Source of the DNA: Utricularia gibba | Lineage: Eukaryota > Streptophyta > Magnoliopsida > Lamiales > Lentibulariaceae | Direction: 5' to 3' | Assembly (NCBI GenBank): GCA_002189035.1 | Contig: NEEC01000007.1 | Location: 3,596,001-3,660,000, forward strand | DNA: 64,000 nt | Part shown: piece by piece, positions 39,316 to 52,500 of the stretch | Layout: the number at the start of each line of letters is the position of its first letter | Numbering within the stretch: the first letter of the stretch is position 1 | The notes under the pieces: model-generated | Databases searched by the model: none | Seen by the model: only the letters and a program-made list of their open reading frames with translations | Told to the model about the DNA's origin: nothing | Translations under genes and position numbers: made by a program

Positions 39316-39628
39316 TGATGCATTTATTAACGTTGGTTTTAATAGGCTGCCTACATGGTTTCTCAAGGAAAGCTTGTCGTTTCTGGGCGGGTGATGTTTT
39401 GGAACTTCGTTCTGACCATAGGTTCGGTCTGACTCCTTTGCCACATCGGGTCCTACTCGACGAAAATCGTGATGCAGTTATTGAAGTTAGGATTTCATGA
39501 GCACCCAAAATGGTTTTCTCAACCGCATGCTTTATATTTGATAAGGCGCTCTCGTGGGGCAACGGTATCGAGCAGGAGGTCGAGTCGAGCTCGGCCCAGA
39601 GTCATTTGTAGCCCGGCAAAAAAAAAAT
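39316..39628 (+). repeat. Reference monomer: b-type head, class-b-like tail
   Basis: The head following a b tail has AACGTTGG without the third G. In other copies it is TTTATTAGG and CTACATAGTTTCTC. The tail is class b-like, with GCGCTCTCG, GAGCAGGAGG and CCCAGAGTC. Its A-tract at about 39618-39627 is 10 A, among the longest seen. Confidence 0.8.
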
Positions 39629-39943
39629 TGATGCATTTATTAACGTTGGTTTTAATAGGCTGCCTACATGGTTTTCTCAAGGAAAAGCTTGTCGTTTTTG
39701 GGCGGGTGATGTCGTTTGGAACTTCGTTCTGACCCAAGGTTCGGTCTGACTCCTTTGCCACATCGGGTCCTACTCGACGAAAATCGTGATGCAGTTATTG
39801 AAGTTAGGATTCATGAGCACCCAAAATGGTTTTCTCAACCGCATGCTTTTATATTTGAGGAGGCGCTCTCGTGGGGCAACGGTATCGAGCAGGAGGTCGA
39901 GTCGAGCTCGGGCCCATAGTCATTTGTAGCTCGGCAAAAAACT
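39629..39943 (+). repeat. Reference monomer: b-type head, class-d tail
   Basis: The head here already mixes markers: TTTTTGGGCGGG and GTCGTTTGGAAC, with CCCAAGG and CACATCGGG. The tail is class d: TTTGAGGAGGCGCTCTCGTGG (class-a-like GAGGAGG followed by c-like GGGGCAACGG), GAGCAGGAGG, GGGCCCATAG and CTCGGCAAAAAACTT. Class d thus looks like a recombinant of a-, b- and c-type tails. Confidence 0.78.
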
Positions 39944-40255
39944 TGATGCATTTATTAACGTTGGTTTTAATAGGCTGCCTACAGGTTTTCTCAAGGAAAA
40001 GCTTGTCGTTTTTGGGCGGGTGATGTCGTTGAACTTCGTTCTGACCCAAGGTTCGGTCTGTCTCCTTTGCCAATCGGGTCCTACTCGACGAAAATCGTGA
40101 TGCAGTTATTGAAGTTAGGATTTCATGAGCACCCAAAATGGTTTTCTCAACCGCATGCTTTATATTTGATAAGGCGCTCTCGTGGGGCAACGGTATCGAG
40201 CAGGAGGTCGAGTCGAGCTCGGGCCCAGAGTCATTTGTAGCCCGGCAAAAAAAAT
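39944..40255 (+). repeat. Reference monomer: d-type head, class-b tail
   Basis: The head has AACGTTGGTTTT, GCCTACAGGTTTTCTC, TTTTTGGGCGGG, GTCGTTGAAC (deleted relative to GTCGTTGTGAAC), CCCAAGG and CTGTCTCC. The tail is b-like with GCGCTCTCG and CCCAGAG. The same position in other octamers (42432, 46452, 52984) carries larger deletions after TTTTAATAG. Confidence 0.78.
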
Positions 40256-40566
40256 TGATGCATTTATTAACGTTGGTTTAATAGGCTGCCTACATGGTTT
40301 CTCAAGGAAAGCTTGTCGTTTCTGGGCGGGTGATGTCTTTTGGAACTTCGTTCTGACCATAGGTTCGGTCTGACTCCTTTGCCACATCGGGTCCTACTCG
40401 ACGAAAATCGTGATGCAGTTATTGAAGTTAGGATTTCATGAGCACCCAAAATGGTTTTCTCAACCGCATGCTTTATATTTGATAAGGTGCTCTCGTGGGG
40501 CAACGGTATCGAGTAGGAGGTCGAGTCGAGCTCGGGCCATAGTCATTTGTAGCTCGGCAAAAAACT
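40256..40566 (+). repeat. Reference monomer: b-type head, class-c tail, end of octamer
   Basis: The head is GTTGGTTTAATAGG with CCTACATGG, TTTCTGGGCGGG and CCATAGG. The tail is class c with GAGTAGGAGG and GGGCCATAG, one C fewer than the usual GGGCCCATAG. It closes the octamer; the next unit at 40567 begins again with a c-type head and class-a tail. Confidence 0.8.
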
Positions 40567-43033
40567 TGATGCATTTATTAACGGTTGGTTTTAATAGGCT
40601 GCCTCAATGGTTTTCTCAAGGAAAAGCTTGTCGTTTTGGGCGGGTGATGTCGTTTGAACTTCGTTCTGACCCAAGGTTCGGTCTGTCTCCTTTGCCAATC
40701 TGGTCCTACTCGACGAAAATCGTGATGCAGTTATTGAAGTTAGGATTTCATGAGCACCCAAAATGCTTTTGTCAATCGCATGCTTTGTAGTTGAGGAGGC
40801 GCTCTAGTGGGGCACGGTATCGGGCAAAAGGTCGAGTCGGGCTCGCTCCCAGAGTCATTTTTAGCCTGTCAAAAAAAGTGATGCATTTATTAACGTTGGT
40901 TTTAATAGGCTGCCTACATGGTTTCTCAAGGAAAGCTTGTCGTTTCTGGGCGGGTGATGTCTTTTGGAACTTCGTTCTGACCATAGTTCGGTCTGACTCC
41001 TTTGCCACATCGGGTCCTACTCGACGAAAATCGTGATGCAGTTATTGAAGTTAGGATTTCATGAGCACCCAAAATGGTTTTCTCAACCGCATGCTTTATA
41101 TTTGATAAGGTGCTCTCGTGGGGCAACGGTATCGAGTAGGAGGTCGAGTCGAGCTCGGGCCCATAGTCATTTGTAGCTCGGCAAAAAACTTGATGCATTT
41201 ATTAACGGTTGGTTTTAATAGGCTGCCTCAATGGTTTTCTCAAGGAAAAGCTTGTCGTTTTTGGGCGGGTGATGTCGTTGTGAACTTCGTTCTGACCCAA
41301 GGTTCGGTCTGTCTCCTTTGCCAAATCTGGTCCTACTCGACGAAAATCGTGATGCAGTTATTGAAGTTAGGATTTCATGAGCACCCAAAATGCTTTTGTC
41401 AATCGCATGCTTTGTAGTTGAGGAGCGCTCTAGTGGGGCACGGTATCGGGCAAAGGTCGAGTCGGGCTCGCTCCCAGAGTCATTTTTAGCCTGTCAAAAA
41501 AAGTGATGCATTTATTAACGTTGGTTTTAATAGGCTGCCTACATGGTTTCTCAAGGAAAAGCTTGTCGTTTCTGGGCGGGTGATGTCTTTTGGAACTTCG
41601 TTCTGACCATAGGTTCGGTCTGACTCCTTTGCCACATCGGGTCCTACTCGACGAAAATCGTGATGCAGTTATTGAAGTTAGGATTCATGAGCACCCAAAA
41701 TGGTTTTCTCAACCGCATGCTTTATATTTGATAAGGCGCTCTCGGGGCAACGGTATCGAGCAGGAGGTCGAGTCGAGCTCGGGCCCAGAGTCATTTGTAG
41801 CCCGGCAAAAAAATTGATGCATTTATTAACGTTGGTTTTAGGCTGCCTACATGTTTCTCAAGGAAAAGCTTGTCGTTTCTGGGCGGGTGATGTCGTTGGA
41901 ACTTCGTTCTGACCAAGGTTCGGTCTGACTCCTTTGCCACATCGGGTCCTACTCGACGAAAATCGTGATGCAGTTATTGAAGTTAGGATTTCATGAGCAC
42001 CCAAAATGGTTTTCTCAACCGCATGCTTTATATTTGATAAGGCACTCTCGTGGGGCAACGGTATCGAGCAGGAGGTCGAGTCGAGCTCGGGCCCAGAGTC
42101 ATTTGTAGCCCGGCAAAAAAAATTGATGCATTTATTAACGTTGGTTTAATAGGCTGCCTACATGGTTTCTCAAGGAAAAGCTTGTCGTTTCTGGCGGGTG
42201 ATGTCGTTGGAACTTCGTTCTGACCAAGGTTCGGTCTGACTCCTTTGCACATCGGGTCCTACTCGACGAAAATCGTGATGCAGTTATTGAAGTTAGGATT
42301 TCATGAGCACCCAAAATGGTTTTCTCACCGCATGCTTTATATTTGAGGAGGCGCTCTCGTGGGGCAACGGTATCGAGCAGGAGGTCGAGTCGAGCTCGGG
42401 CCCATAGTCATTTGTAGCTCGGCAAAAAACTTGATGCATTTATTAACGTTGGTTTTAATAGGGTTTCTCAAGGAAAAGCTTGTCGTTTTTGGGGGGTGAT
42501 GTCGTTTGAACTTCGTTCTGACCAAGGTTCGGTCTGTCTCCTTTGCCAAATCGGTCCTACTCGACGAAATCGTGATGCAGTTATTGAAGTTAGGATTTCA
42601 TGAGCACCCAAAATGGTTTTCTCAAATGCTTTATTTGATAAGGCGCTCTCGTGGGGCAACGGTATCGAGCAGAGGTCGAGTCGAGCTCGGGCCCAGAGTC
42701 ATTTGTAGCCCGGCAAAAAAAAATTGATGCATTTATTAACGTTGGTTTTAATAGGCTGCCTACATGGTTTCTCAAGGAAAGCTTGTCGTTTCTGGCGGGT
42801 GATGTCTTTTGGAACTTCGTTCTGACCAAGGTTCGGTCTGACTCCTTTGCCACATCGGGTCCTACTCGACGAAAATCGTGATGCAGTTATTGAAGTTAGG
42901 ATTTCATGAGCACCCAAAATGGTTTTCTCAACCGCATGCTTTATATTTGATAAGGTGCTCTCGTGGGGCAACGGTATCGAGTAGGAGGTCGAGTCGAGCT
43001 CGGGCCCATAGTCATTTGTAGCGGCAAAAAACT

Positions 43034-46000
43034 TGATGCATTTATTAACGGTTTTAATAGGCTGCCTCAATGGTTTTCTCAAGGAAAAGCTTGTCGTTTT
43101 TGGGCGGTGATGTCGTTGTGAACTTCGTTCTGACCAAGGTTCGGTCTGTCTCCTTTGCCAATCTGGTCCTACTCGACGAAAATCGTGATGCAGTTATTGA
43201 AGTTAGGATTTCATGAGCACCCAAAATGCTTTTGTCAATCGCATGCTTTGTAGTTGAGGAGGCGCTCTAGTGGGGCACGGTATCGGCAAAAGGTCGAGTC
43301 GGGCTCGCCCAGAGTCATTTTAGCCTGTCAAAAAAAGTGATGCATTTATTAACGTTGGGTTTTAATAGGCTGCCTACATGGTTTCTCAAGGAAAAGCTTG
43401 TCGTTTCTGGGGGTGATGTCTTTTGGAACTTCGTTCTGACCATAGGTTCGGTCTGACTCCTTTGCCACATCGGGTCCTACTCGACGAAAATCGTGATGCA
43501 GTTATTGAAGTTAGGATTTCATGAGCACCCAAAATGGTTTTCTCAACCGCATGCTTTATATTTGATAAGGCACTCTCGTGGGGCAACGGTATCGAGCAGG
43601 AGGTCGAGTCGAGCTCGGGCCCAGAGTCATTTGTAGCCCGGCAAAAAAAATTGATGCATTTATTAACGTTGGTTTTAATAGGCTGCCTATGGTTTTCTCA
43701 AGGAAAAGCTTGTCGTTTTTGGGCGGGTGATGTCTTTTGAACTTCGTTCTGACCAAGGTTCGGTCTGACTCCTTTGCCACATCGGGTCCTACTCGACGAA
43801 AATCGTGATGCAGTTATTGAAGTTAGGATTCATGAGCACCCAAAATGGTTTTCTCAACCGCATGCTTTATATTTGATAAGGCGCTCTCGTGGGCAACGGT
43901 ATCGAGCAGGAGGTCGAGTCGAGCTCGGGCCCATAGTCATTTGTAGCTCGGCAAAAAAACTTGATGCATTTATTAACGTTGGTTTTAATAGGCTGCCTAC
44001 ATGGTTTTCTCAAGGAAAAGCTTGTCGTTTTTTGGGCGGGTGATGTCGTTGGAACTTCGTTCTGACCCAAGGTTCGGTCTGACTCCTTTGCCAAATCGGG
44101 TCCTACTCGACGAAAATCGTGATGCAGTTATTGAAGTTAGGATTTCATGAGCACCCAAAATGGTTTTCAACCGCATGCTTTATATTTGATAAGGCGCTCT
44201 CGTGGGGCAACGGTATCGAGCAGGAGGTCGAGTCGAGCTCGGGCCCAGTCATTTGTAGCCCGGCAAAAAAAATTGATGCATTTATTAACGTTGGTTTTAT
44301 AGGCTGCCTACATGGTTTCTCAAGGAAAAGCTTCGTTTCTGGGCGGGTGATGTCTTTTGAACTTCGTTCTGACCATAGGTTCGGTCTGACTCCTTTGCCA
44401 CATCGGGTCCTACTCGACGAAAATCGTGATGCAGTTATTGAAGTTAGGATTTCATGAGCACCCAAAATGGTTTTCTCAACCGCATGCTTTATATTTGATA
44501 AGGTGCTCTCGTGGGGCAACGGTATCGAGTAGGAGGTCGAGTCGAGCTCGGGCCCATAGTCATTTGTAGCTCGGCAAAAAACTTGATGCATTTATTAACG
44601 GTTGGTTTTAATAGGCTGCCTCAATGGTTTTCTCAAGGAAAAGCTTGTCGTTTTTGGGCGGGTGATGTCGTTGTGAACTTCGTTCTGACCCAAGGTTCGG
44701 TCTGTCTCCTTTGCCAAATCTGGTCCTACTCGACGAAAATCGTGATGCAGTTATTGAAGTTAGGATTTCATGAGCACCCAAAATGCTTTTTCAATCGCAT
44801 GCTTTGTAGTTGAGGAGGCGCTCTAGTGGGGCACGGTATCGGGCAAAAGGTCGAGTCGGGCTCGCTCCCAGAGTCATTTTTAGCCTGTCAAAAAAAGTGA
44901 TGCATTTATTAACGTTGGGTTTTAATAGGCTGCCTACATGGTTTCTCAAGGAAAAGCTTGTCGTTTCTGGGCGGGTGATGTCTTTTGGAACTTCGTTCTG
45001 ACCATAGGTTCGGTCTGACTCCTTTGCCACATCGGGTCCTACTCGACGAAAATCGTGATGCAGTTATTGAAGTTAGGATTTCATGAGCACCCAAAATGGT
45101 TTTCTCAACCGCATGCTTTATATTTGATAAGGTGCTCTCGTGGGGCAACGGTATCGAGTAGGAGGTCGAGTCGAGCTCGGGCCCATAGTCATTTGTAGCT
45201 CGGCAAAAAACTTGATGCATTTATTAACGGTTGGTTTTAATAGGCTGCCTCAATGGTTTTCTCAAGGAAAAGCTTGTCGTTTTTGGGCGGGTGATGTCGT
45301 TGTGAACTTCGTTCTGACCAAGGTTCGGTCTGTCTCCTTTGCCAATCTGGTCCTACTCGACGAAAATCGTGATGCAGTTATTGAAGTTAGGATTTCATGA
45401 GCACCCAAAATGCTTTTGTCAATCGCATGCTTTGTAGTTGAGGAGCGCTCTAGTGGGGCACGGTATCGGGCAAAAGGTCGAGTCGGGCTCGCTCCCAGAG
45501 TCATTTTTAGCCTCAAAAAAAGTGATGCATTTATTAACGTTGGTTTTAATAGGCTGCCTACATGGTTTCTCAAGGAAAAGCTTGTCGTTTCTGGGCGGGT
45601 GATGTCTTTTGGAACTTCGTTCTGACCATAGGTTCGGTCTGACTCCTTTGCCACATCGGGTCCTACTCGACGAAAATCGTGATGCAGTTATTGAAGTTAG
45701 GATTCATGAGCACCCAAAATGGTTTTCTCAACCGCATGCTTTATATTTGATAAGGTCTCGTGGGGCAACGGTATCGAGCAGGAGGTCGAGTCGAGCTCGG
45801 GCCCAGAGTCATTTGTAGCCCGGCAAAAAAAATTGATGCATTTATTAACGTTGGTTTTTAGGCTGCCTACATGTTTCTCAAGGAAAAGCTTGTCGTTTCT
45901 GGGCGGGTGATGTCTTTTGGAACTTCGTTCTGACCAAGGTTCGGTCTGACTCCTTTGCCACATCGGGTCCTACTCGACGAAAATCGTGATGCAGTTATTG

Positions 46001-49000
46001 AAGTTAGGATTTCATGAGCACCCAAAATGGTTTTCTCAACCGCATGCTTTATATTTGATAAGGCCTCTCGTGGGGCAACGGTATCGAGCAGGAGGTCGAG
46101 TCGAGCTCGGCCCAGAGTCATTTGTAGCCCGGCAAAAAAAATTGATGCATTTATTAACGTTGGTTTTAGGCTGCCTACATGGTTTCTCAAGGAAAAGCTT
46201 GTCGTTTTTGGCGGGTGATGTCGTTGGAACTTCGTTCTGACCCAAGGTTCGGTCTGACTCCTTTGCCACATCGGGTCCTACTCGACGAAAATCGTGATGC
46301 AGTTATTGAAGTTAGGATTTCATGAGCACCCAAAATGGTTTTCTCAACCGCATGCTTTATATTTGATAAGGCGCTCTCGTGGGGCAACGGTATCGAGCAG
46401 GAGGTCGAGTCGAGCTCGGGCCCATAGTCATTTGTAGCTCGGCAAAAAACTTGATGCATTATTAACGTTGGTTTTAATAGACATGGTTTTCTCAAGGAAA
46501 AGCTTGTCGTTTTTGGCGGGTGATGTCGTTGGAACTTCGTTCTGACCCAAGGTTCGGTCTGACTCCTTTGCCACATCGGTCCTACTCGACGAAAATCGTG
46601 ATGCAGTTATTGAAGTTAGGATTCATGAGCACCCAAAATGGTTTTCTCAACCGCATGCTTTATATTTGATAAGGCACTCTCGTGGGGCAACGGTATCGAG
46701 CAGGAGGTCGAGTCGAGCTCGGCCAGAGTCATTTGTAGCCCGGCAAAAAAATTGATGCATTTATTAACGTTCGGCTTTATTAGGCTGCCTACATGTTTCT
46801 CAAGGAAAAGCTTGTCGTTTCTGGCGGGTGATGTCTTTTGGAACTTCGTTCTGACCAGGTTCGGTCTGACTCCTTTGCCACATCGGGTCCTACTCGACGA
46901 AAATCGTGATGCAGTTATTGAAGTTAGGATTTCATGAGCACCCAAAATGGTTTTCTCAACCGCATGCTTTATATTTGATAAGGTGCTCTCGTGGGGCAAC
47001 GGTATCGAGTAGGAGGTCGAGTCGAGCTCGGGCCCATAGTCATTTGTAGCTCGGCAAAAAACTTGATGCATTTATTAACGGTTGGTTTTAATAGGCTGCC
47101 TCAATGGTTTTCTCAAGGAAAAGCTTGTCGTTTTGGGCGGGTGATGTCGTTGTGAACTTCGTTCTGACCCAAGGTTCGGTCTGTCTCCTTTGCCAATCTG
47201 GTCCTACTCGACGAAAATCGTGATGCAGTTATTGAAGTTAGGATTTCATGAGCACCCAAAATGCTTTTGTCAATCGCATGCTTTGTAGTTGAGGAGGCGC
47301 TCTAGTGGGGCACGGTATCGGGCAAAAGGTCGAGTCGGGCTCGCCCAGAGTCATTTTGCCTGTCAAAAAAAGTGATGCATTTATTAACGTTGGGTTTTAA
47401 TAGGCTGCCTACATGGTTTCTCAAGGAAAAGCTTGTCGTTTCTGGGCGGTGATGTCTTTTGGAACTTCGTTCTGACCATAGGTTCGGTCTGACTCCTTTG
47501 CCACATCGGGTCCTACTCGACGAAAATCGTGATGCAGTTATTGAAGTTAGGATTTCATGAGCACCCAAAATGGTTTTCTCAACCGCATGCTTTATATTTG
47601 ATAAGGTGCTCTCGTGGGGCAACGGTATCGAGTAGGAGGTCGAGTCGAGCTCGGGCCCATAGTCATTTGTAGCTCGGCAAAAAACTTGATGCATTTATTA
47701 ACGGTTGGTTTTAATAGGCTGCCTCAATGGTTTTCTCAAGGAAAAGCTTGTCGTTTTTGGGCGGGTGATGTCGTTGTGAACTTCGTTCTGACCCAAGGTT
47801 CGGTCTGTCTCCTTTGCCAATCTGGTCCTACTCGACGAAAATCGTGATGCAGTTATTGAAGTTAGGATTTCATGAGCACCCAAAATGCTTTTGTCAATCG
47901 CATGCTTTGTAGTTGAGGAGGCGCTCTAGTGGGGCACGGTATCGGGCAAAGGTCGAGTCGGGCTCGCTCCCAGAGTCATTTTTAGCCTGTCAAAAAAAGT
48001 GATGCATTTATTAACGTTGGGTTTTAATAGGCTGCCTACATGGTTTCTCAAGGAAAAGCTTGTCGTTTCTGGGCGGGTGATGTCTTTTGGAACTTCGTTC
48101 TGACCATAGGTTCGGTCTGACTCCTTTGCCACATCGGGTCCTACTCGACGAAAATCGTGATGCAGTTATTGAAGTTAGGATTCATGAGCACCCAAAATGG
48201 TTTTCTCAACCGCATGCTTTATATTTGATAAGGCACTCTCGTGGGGCAACGGTATCGAGCAGGAGGTCGAGTCGAGCTCGGGCCCAGAGTCATTTGTAGC
48301 CCGGCAAAAAAATTGATGCATTTATTAACGTTGGTTTATTAGGCTGCCTACATGTTTCTCAAGGAAAAGCTTGTCGTTTCTGGGCGGGTGATGTCTTTTG
48401 GAACTTCGTTCTGACCAAGGTTCGGTCTGACTCCTTTGCCACATCGGGTCCTACTCGACGAAAATCGTGATGCAGTTATTGAAGTTAGGATTTCATGAGC
48501 ACCCAAAATGGTTTTCTCAACCGCATGCTTTATATTTGATAAGGCGCTCTCGTGGGGCAACGGTATCGAGCAGGAGGTCGAGTCGAGCTCGGGCCCAGAG
48601 TCATTTGTAGCCCGGCAAAAAAATTGATGCATTTATTAACGTTGGTTTTAATAGGCTGCCTACATGGTTTCTCAAGGAAAAGCTTGTCGTTTCTGGCGGG
48701 TGATGTCGTTGGGAACTTCGTTCTGACCAAGGTTCGGTCTGACTCCTTTGCCACATCGGTCCTACTCGACGAAAATCGTGATGCAGTTATTGAAGTTAGG
48801 ATTCATGAGCACCCAAAATGGTTTTCTCAACCGCATGCTTTATATTTGATAAGGCGCTCTCGTGGGGCAACGGTATCGAGCAGGAGGTCGAGTCGAGCTC
48901 GGGCCCATAGTCATTTGTAGCTCGGCAAAAAACTTGATGCATTTATTAACGTTGGTTTTAATAGCTGCCTACATGGTTTTCTCAAGGAAAAGCTTGTCGT

Positions 49001-49560
49001 TTTTGGGCGGGTGATGTCGTTGTGAACTTCGTTCTGACCCAAGGTTCGGTCTGTCTCCTTTGCCAAATCTGGTCCTACTCGACGAAAATCGTGATGCAGT
49101 TATTGAAGTTAGGATTTCATGAGCACCCAAAATGGTTTTCTCAACCGCATGCTTTATATTTGATAAGGCACTCTCGTGGGGCAACGGTATCGAGCAGGAG
49201 GTCGAGTCGAGCTCGGCCCAGAGTCATTTGTAGCCCGGCAAAAAAAATTGATGCATTTATTAACGTTGGTTTATTAGGCTGCCTACATGGTTTCTCAAGG
49301 AAAGCTTGTCGTTTCTGGGCGGGTGATGTCTTTTGGAACTTCGTTCTGACCATAGGTTCGGTCTGACTCCTTTGCCACATCGGGTCCTACTCGACGAAAA
49401 TCGTGATGCAGTTATTGAAGTTAGGATTTCATGAGCACCCAAAATGGTTTTCTCAACCGCATGCTTTATATTTGATAAGGTGCTCTCGTGGGGCAACGGT
49501 ATCGAGTAGGAGGTCGAGTCGAGCTCGGGCCCATAGTCATTTGTAGCTCGGCAAAAAACT
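43034..49560 (+). repeat. 21-monomer HOR, copy 2 (5+8+8 order)
   Basis: Starts with tail class are: pentamer 43034a, 43338b, 43652d, 43962b, 44274c; octamer 44584a, 44898c, 45213a, 45523b, 45834b, 46143d, 46452b, 46753c; octamer 47064a, 47373c, 47687a, 48000b, 48314b, 48625d, 48935b, 49249c. Total length is 6527 bp. The d-to-b monomer at 46452 is 301 bp and lacks GCTGCCT before ACATGG. Confidence 0.85.
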
Positions 49561-52500
49561 TGATGCATTTATTAACGTTGGTTTTAATAGGCTGCCTCAA
49601 TGGTTTTCTCAAGGAAAAGCTTGTCGTTTTTGGGCGGGTGATGTCGTTGTGAACTTCGTTCTGACCCAAGGTTCGGTCTGTCTCCTTTGCCAATCTGGTC
49701 CTACTCGACGAAAATCGTGATGCAGTTATTGAAGTTAGGATTTCATGAGCACCCAAAATGCTTTTGTCAATCGCATGCTTTGTATTGAGGAGGCGCTCTA
49801 GTGGGGCACGGTATCGGGCAAAAGGTCGAGTCGGGCTCGCTCCCAGAGTCATTTTTAGCCTGCAAAAAAAGTGATGCATTTATTAACGTTGGGTTTTAAT
49901 AGGCTGCCTACATGGTTTCTCAAGGAAAAGCTTGTCGTTTCTGGGCGGGTGATGTCTTTTGGAACTTCGTTCTGACCATAGGTTCGGTCTGACTCCTTTG
50001 CCACATCGGGTCCTACTCGACGAAAATCGTGATGCAGTTATTGAAGTTAGGATTCATGAGCACCCAAAATGGTTTTCTCAACCGCATGCTTTATATTTGA
50101 TAAGGCACTCTCGTGGGGCAACGGTATCGAGCAGGAGGTCGAGTCGAGCTCGGCCCAGAGTCATTTGTAGCCCGGCAAAAAAAATTGATGCATTTATTAA
50201 CGTTCGGCTTTATTAGGCTGCCTACATAGTTTCTCAAGGAAAAGCTTGTCGTTTCTGGGCGGGTGATGTCTTTTGGAACTTCGTTCTGACCAAGGTTCGG
50301 TCTGACTCCTTTGCCACATCGGGTCCTACTCGACGAAAATCGTGATGCAGTTATTGAAGTTAGGATTCATGAGCACCCAAAATGGTTTTCTCAACCGCAT
50401 GCTTTATATTTGATAGGAGGCGCTCTCGTGGGGCAACGGTATCGAGCAGGAGGTCGAGTCGAGCTCGGGCCCATAGTCATTTGTAGCTCGGCAAAAAACT
50501 TGATGCATTTATTAACGTTGGGTTTTAATAGCTGCCTACATTGTTTTCTCAAGGAAAAGCTTGTCGTTTTTGGGCGGGTGATTTCGTTGTGAACTTCGTT
50601 CTGACCCAAGGTTCGGTCTGTCTCCTTTGCCAAATCGGGTCCTACTCGACGAAAATCGTGATGCAGTTATTGAAGTTAGGATTTCATGAGCACCCAAAAT
50701 GGTTTTCTCAACCGCATGCTTTATATTTGATAAGGCACTCTCGTGGGGCAACGGTATCGAGCAGGAGGTCGAGTCGAGCTCGGCCCAGAGTCATTTGTAG
50801 CCCGGCAAAAAAATTGATGCATTTATTAACGTTCGGCTTTATTAGGCTGCCTACATGTTTCTCAAGGAAAAGCTTGTCGTTTCTGGGCGGGTGATGTCTT
50901 TTGGAACTTCGTTCTGACCATAGGTTCGGTCTGACTCCTTTGCCACATCGGGTCCTACTCGACGAAAATCGTGATGCAGTTATTGAAGTTAGGATTTCAT
51001 GAGCACCCAAAATGGTTTTTCAACCGCATGCTTTATATTTGATAAGGTGCTCTCGTGGGGCAACGGTATCGAGTAGGAGGTCGAGTCGAGCTCGGGCCCA
51101 TAGTCATTTGTAGCTCGGCAAAAAATTGATGCATTTATTAACGGTTGGTTTTAATAGGCTGCCTATGGTTTTCTCAAGGAAAAGCTTGTCGTTTTGGCGG
51201 GTGATGTCGTTGTGAACTTCGTTCTGACCCAAGGTTCGGTCTGTCTCCTTTGCCAATCGGTCCTACTCGACGAAATCGTGATGCAGTTATTGAAGTTAGG
51301 ATTTCATGAGCACCCAAAATGTTTTCTCAATCGCATGCTTTGTATTTGAGGAGGCGCTCGTGGGCACGGTATCGGGCGAGGTCGAGTCGGCTCGCCCAGA
51401 GTCATTTTTAGCCTGCAAAAAAATGATGCATTTATTAACGTTGGGTTTTAATAGGCTGCCTACATGGTTTCTCAAGGAAAAGCTTGTCGTTTCTGGCGGG
51501 TGATGTCTTTTGGAACTTCGTTCTGACCAAGGTTCGGTCTGACTCCTTTGCCACATCGGGTCCTACTCGACGAAAATCGTGATGCAGTTATTGAAGTTAG
51601 GATTTCATGAGCACCCAAAATGGTTTTCTCAACCGCATGCTTTATATTTGATAAGGTGCTCTCGTGGGGCAACGGTATCGAGTAGGAGGTCGAGTCGAGC
51701 TCGGGCCCATAGTCATTTGTAGCTCGGCAAAAAAACTTGATGCATTTATTAACGGTTGGTTTTAATAGGCTGCCTCAATGGTTTTCTCAAGGAAAAGCTT
51801 GTCGTTTTTGGGCGGGTGATGTCGTTGTGAACTTCGTTCTGACCCAAGGTTCGGTCTGTCTCCTTTGCCAATCTGGTCCTACTCGACGAAAATCGTGATG
51901 CAGTTATTGAAGTTAGGATTTCATGAGCACCCAAAATGTTTTGTCAATCGCATGCTTTGTAGTTGAGGAGGCGCTCTAGTGGGGCACGGTATCGGGCAAA
52001 AGGTCGAGTCGGCTCGCTCCCAGAGTCATTTTTAGCCTGTCAAAAAAAGTGATGCATTTATTAACGTTGGGTTTTAATAGGCTGCCTACATGGTTTCTCA
52101 AGGAAAAGCTTGTCGTTTCTGGGCGGGTGATGTCTTTTGGAACTTCGTTCTGACCATAGGTTCGTCTGACTCCTTTGCCACATCGGGTCCTACTCGACGA
52201 AAATCGTGATGCAGTTATTGAAGTTAGGATTCATGAGCACCCAAAATGGTTTTCTCAACCGCATGCTTTATATTTGATAAGGCACTCTCGTGGGGCAACG
52301 GTATCGAGCAGGAGGTCGAGTCGAGCTCGGGCCCAGAGTCATTTGTAGCCCGGCAAAAAAAAATTGATGCATTTATTAACGTTGGCTTTATTAGGCTGCC
52401 TACATATTTCTCAAGGAAAAGCTTGTCGTTTCTGGCGGGTGATGTCTTTTGGAACTTCGTTCTGACCCAAGGTTCGGTCTGACTCCTTTGCCACATCGGG

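Larger units (their letters stand above)
38059..40566 (+). repeat. Reference octamer HOR unit (2508 bp)
   Basis: This is the cleanest copy of the eight-monomer unit, with tail order a-c-a-b-b-d-b-c and monomer lengths 314, 315, 314, 314, 313, 315, 312 and 311 bp. The same order recurs at 40567, 44584, 47064, 51127 and 53597, with unit lengths of about 2467-2508 bp. The individual monomers below serve as class references for the whole window. Confidence 0.88.
36510..43033 (+). repeat. 21-monomer HOR, copy 1 (5+8+8 order)
   Basis: Starts with tail class are: pentamer 36510a, 36814b, 37126d, 37436b, 37747c; octamer 38059a, 38373c, 38688a, 39002b, 39316b, 39629d, 39944b, 40256c; octamer 40567a, 40879c, 41191a, 41504b, 41815b, 42124d, 42432b, 42725c. 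Total length is 6524 bp. The monomer at 42432 is short (293 bp) because GGCTGCCTACAT is lost after TTTTAATAG. The class order is identical to the next two blocks. Confidence 0.85.

Noticed and set aside
39618-39628. Long A-tracts as poly(A) tails of retroposed sequence
   Set aside because: They sit at the same position in every monomer, vary only from about 6 to 10 A, and continue into the next monomer without a break.
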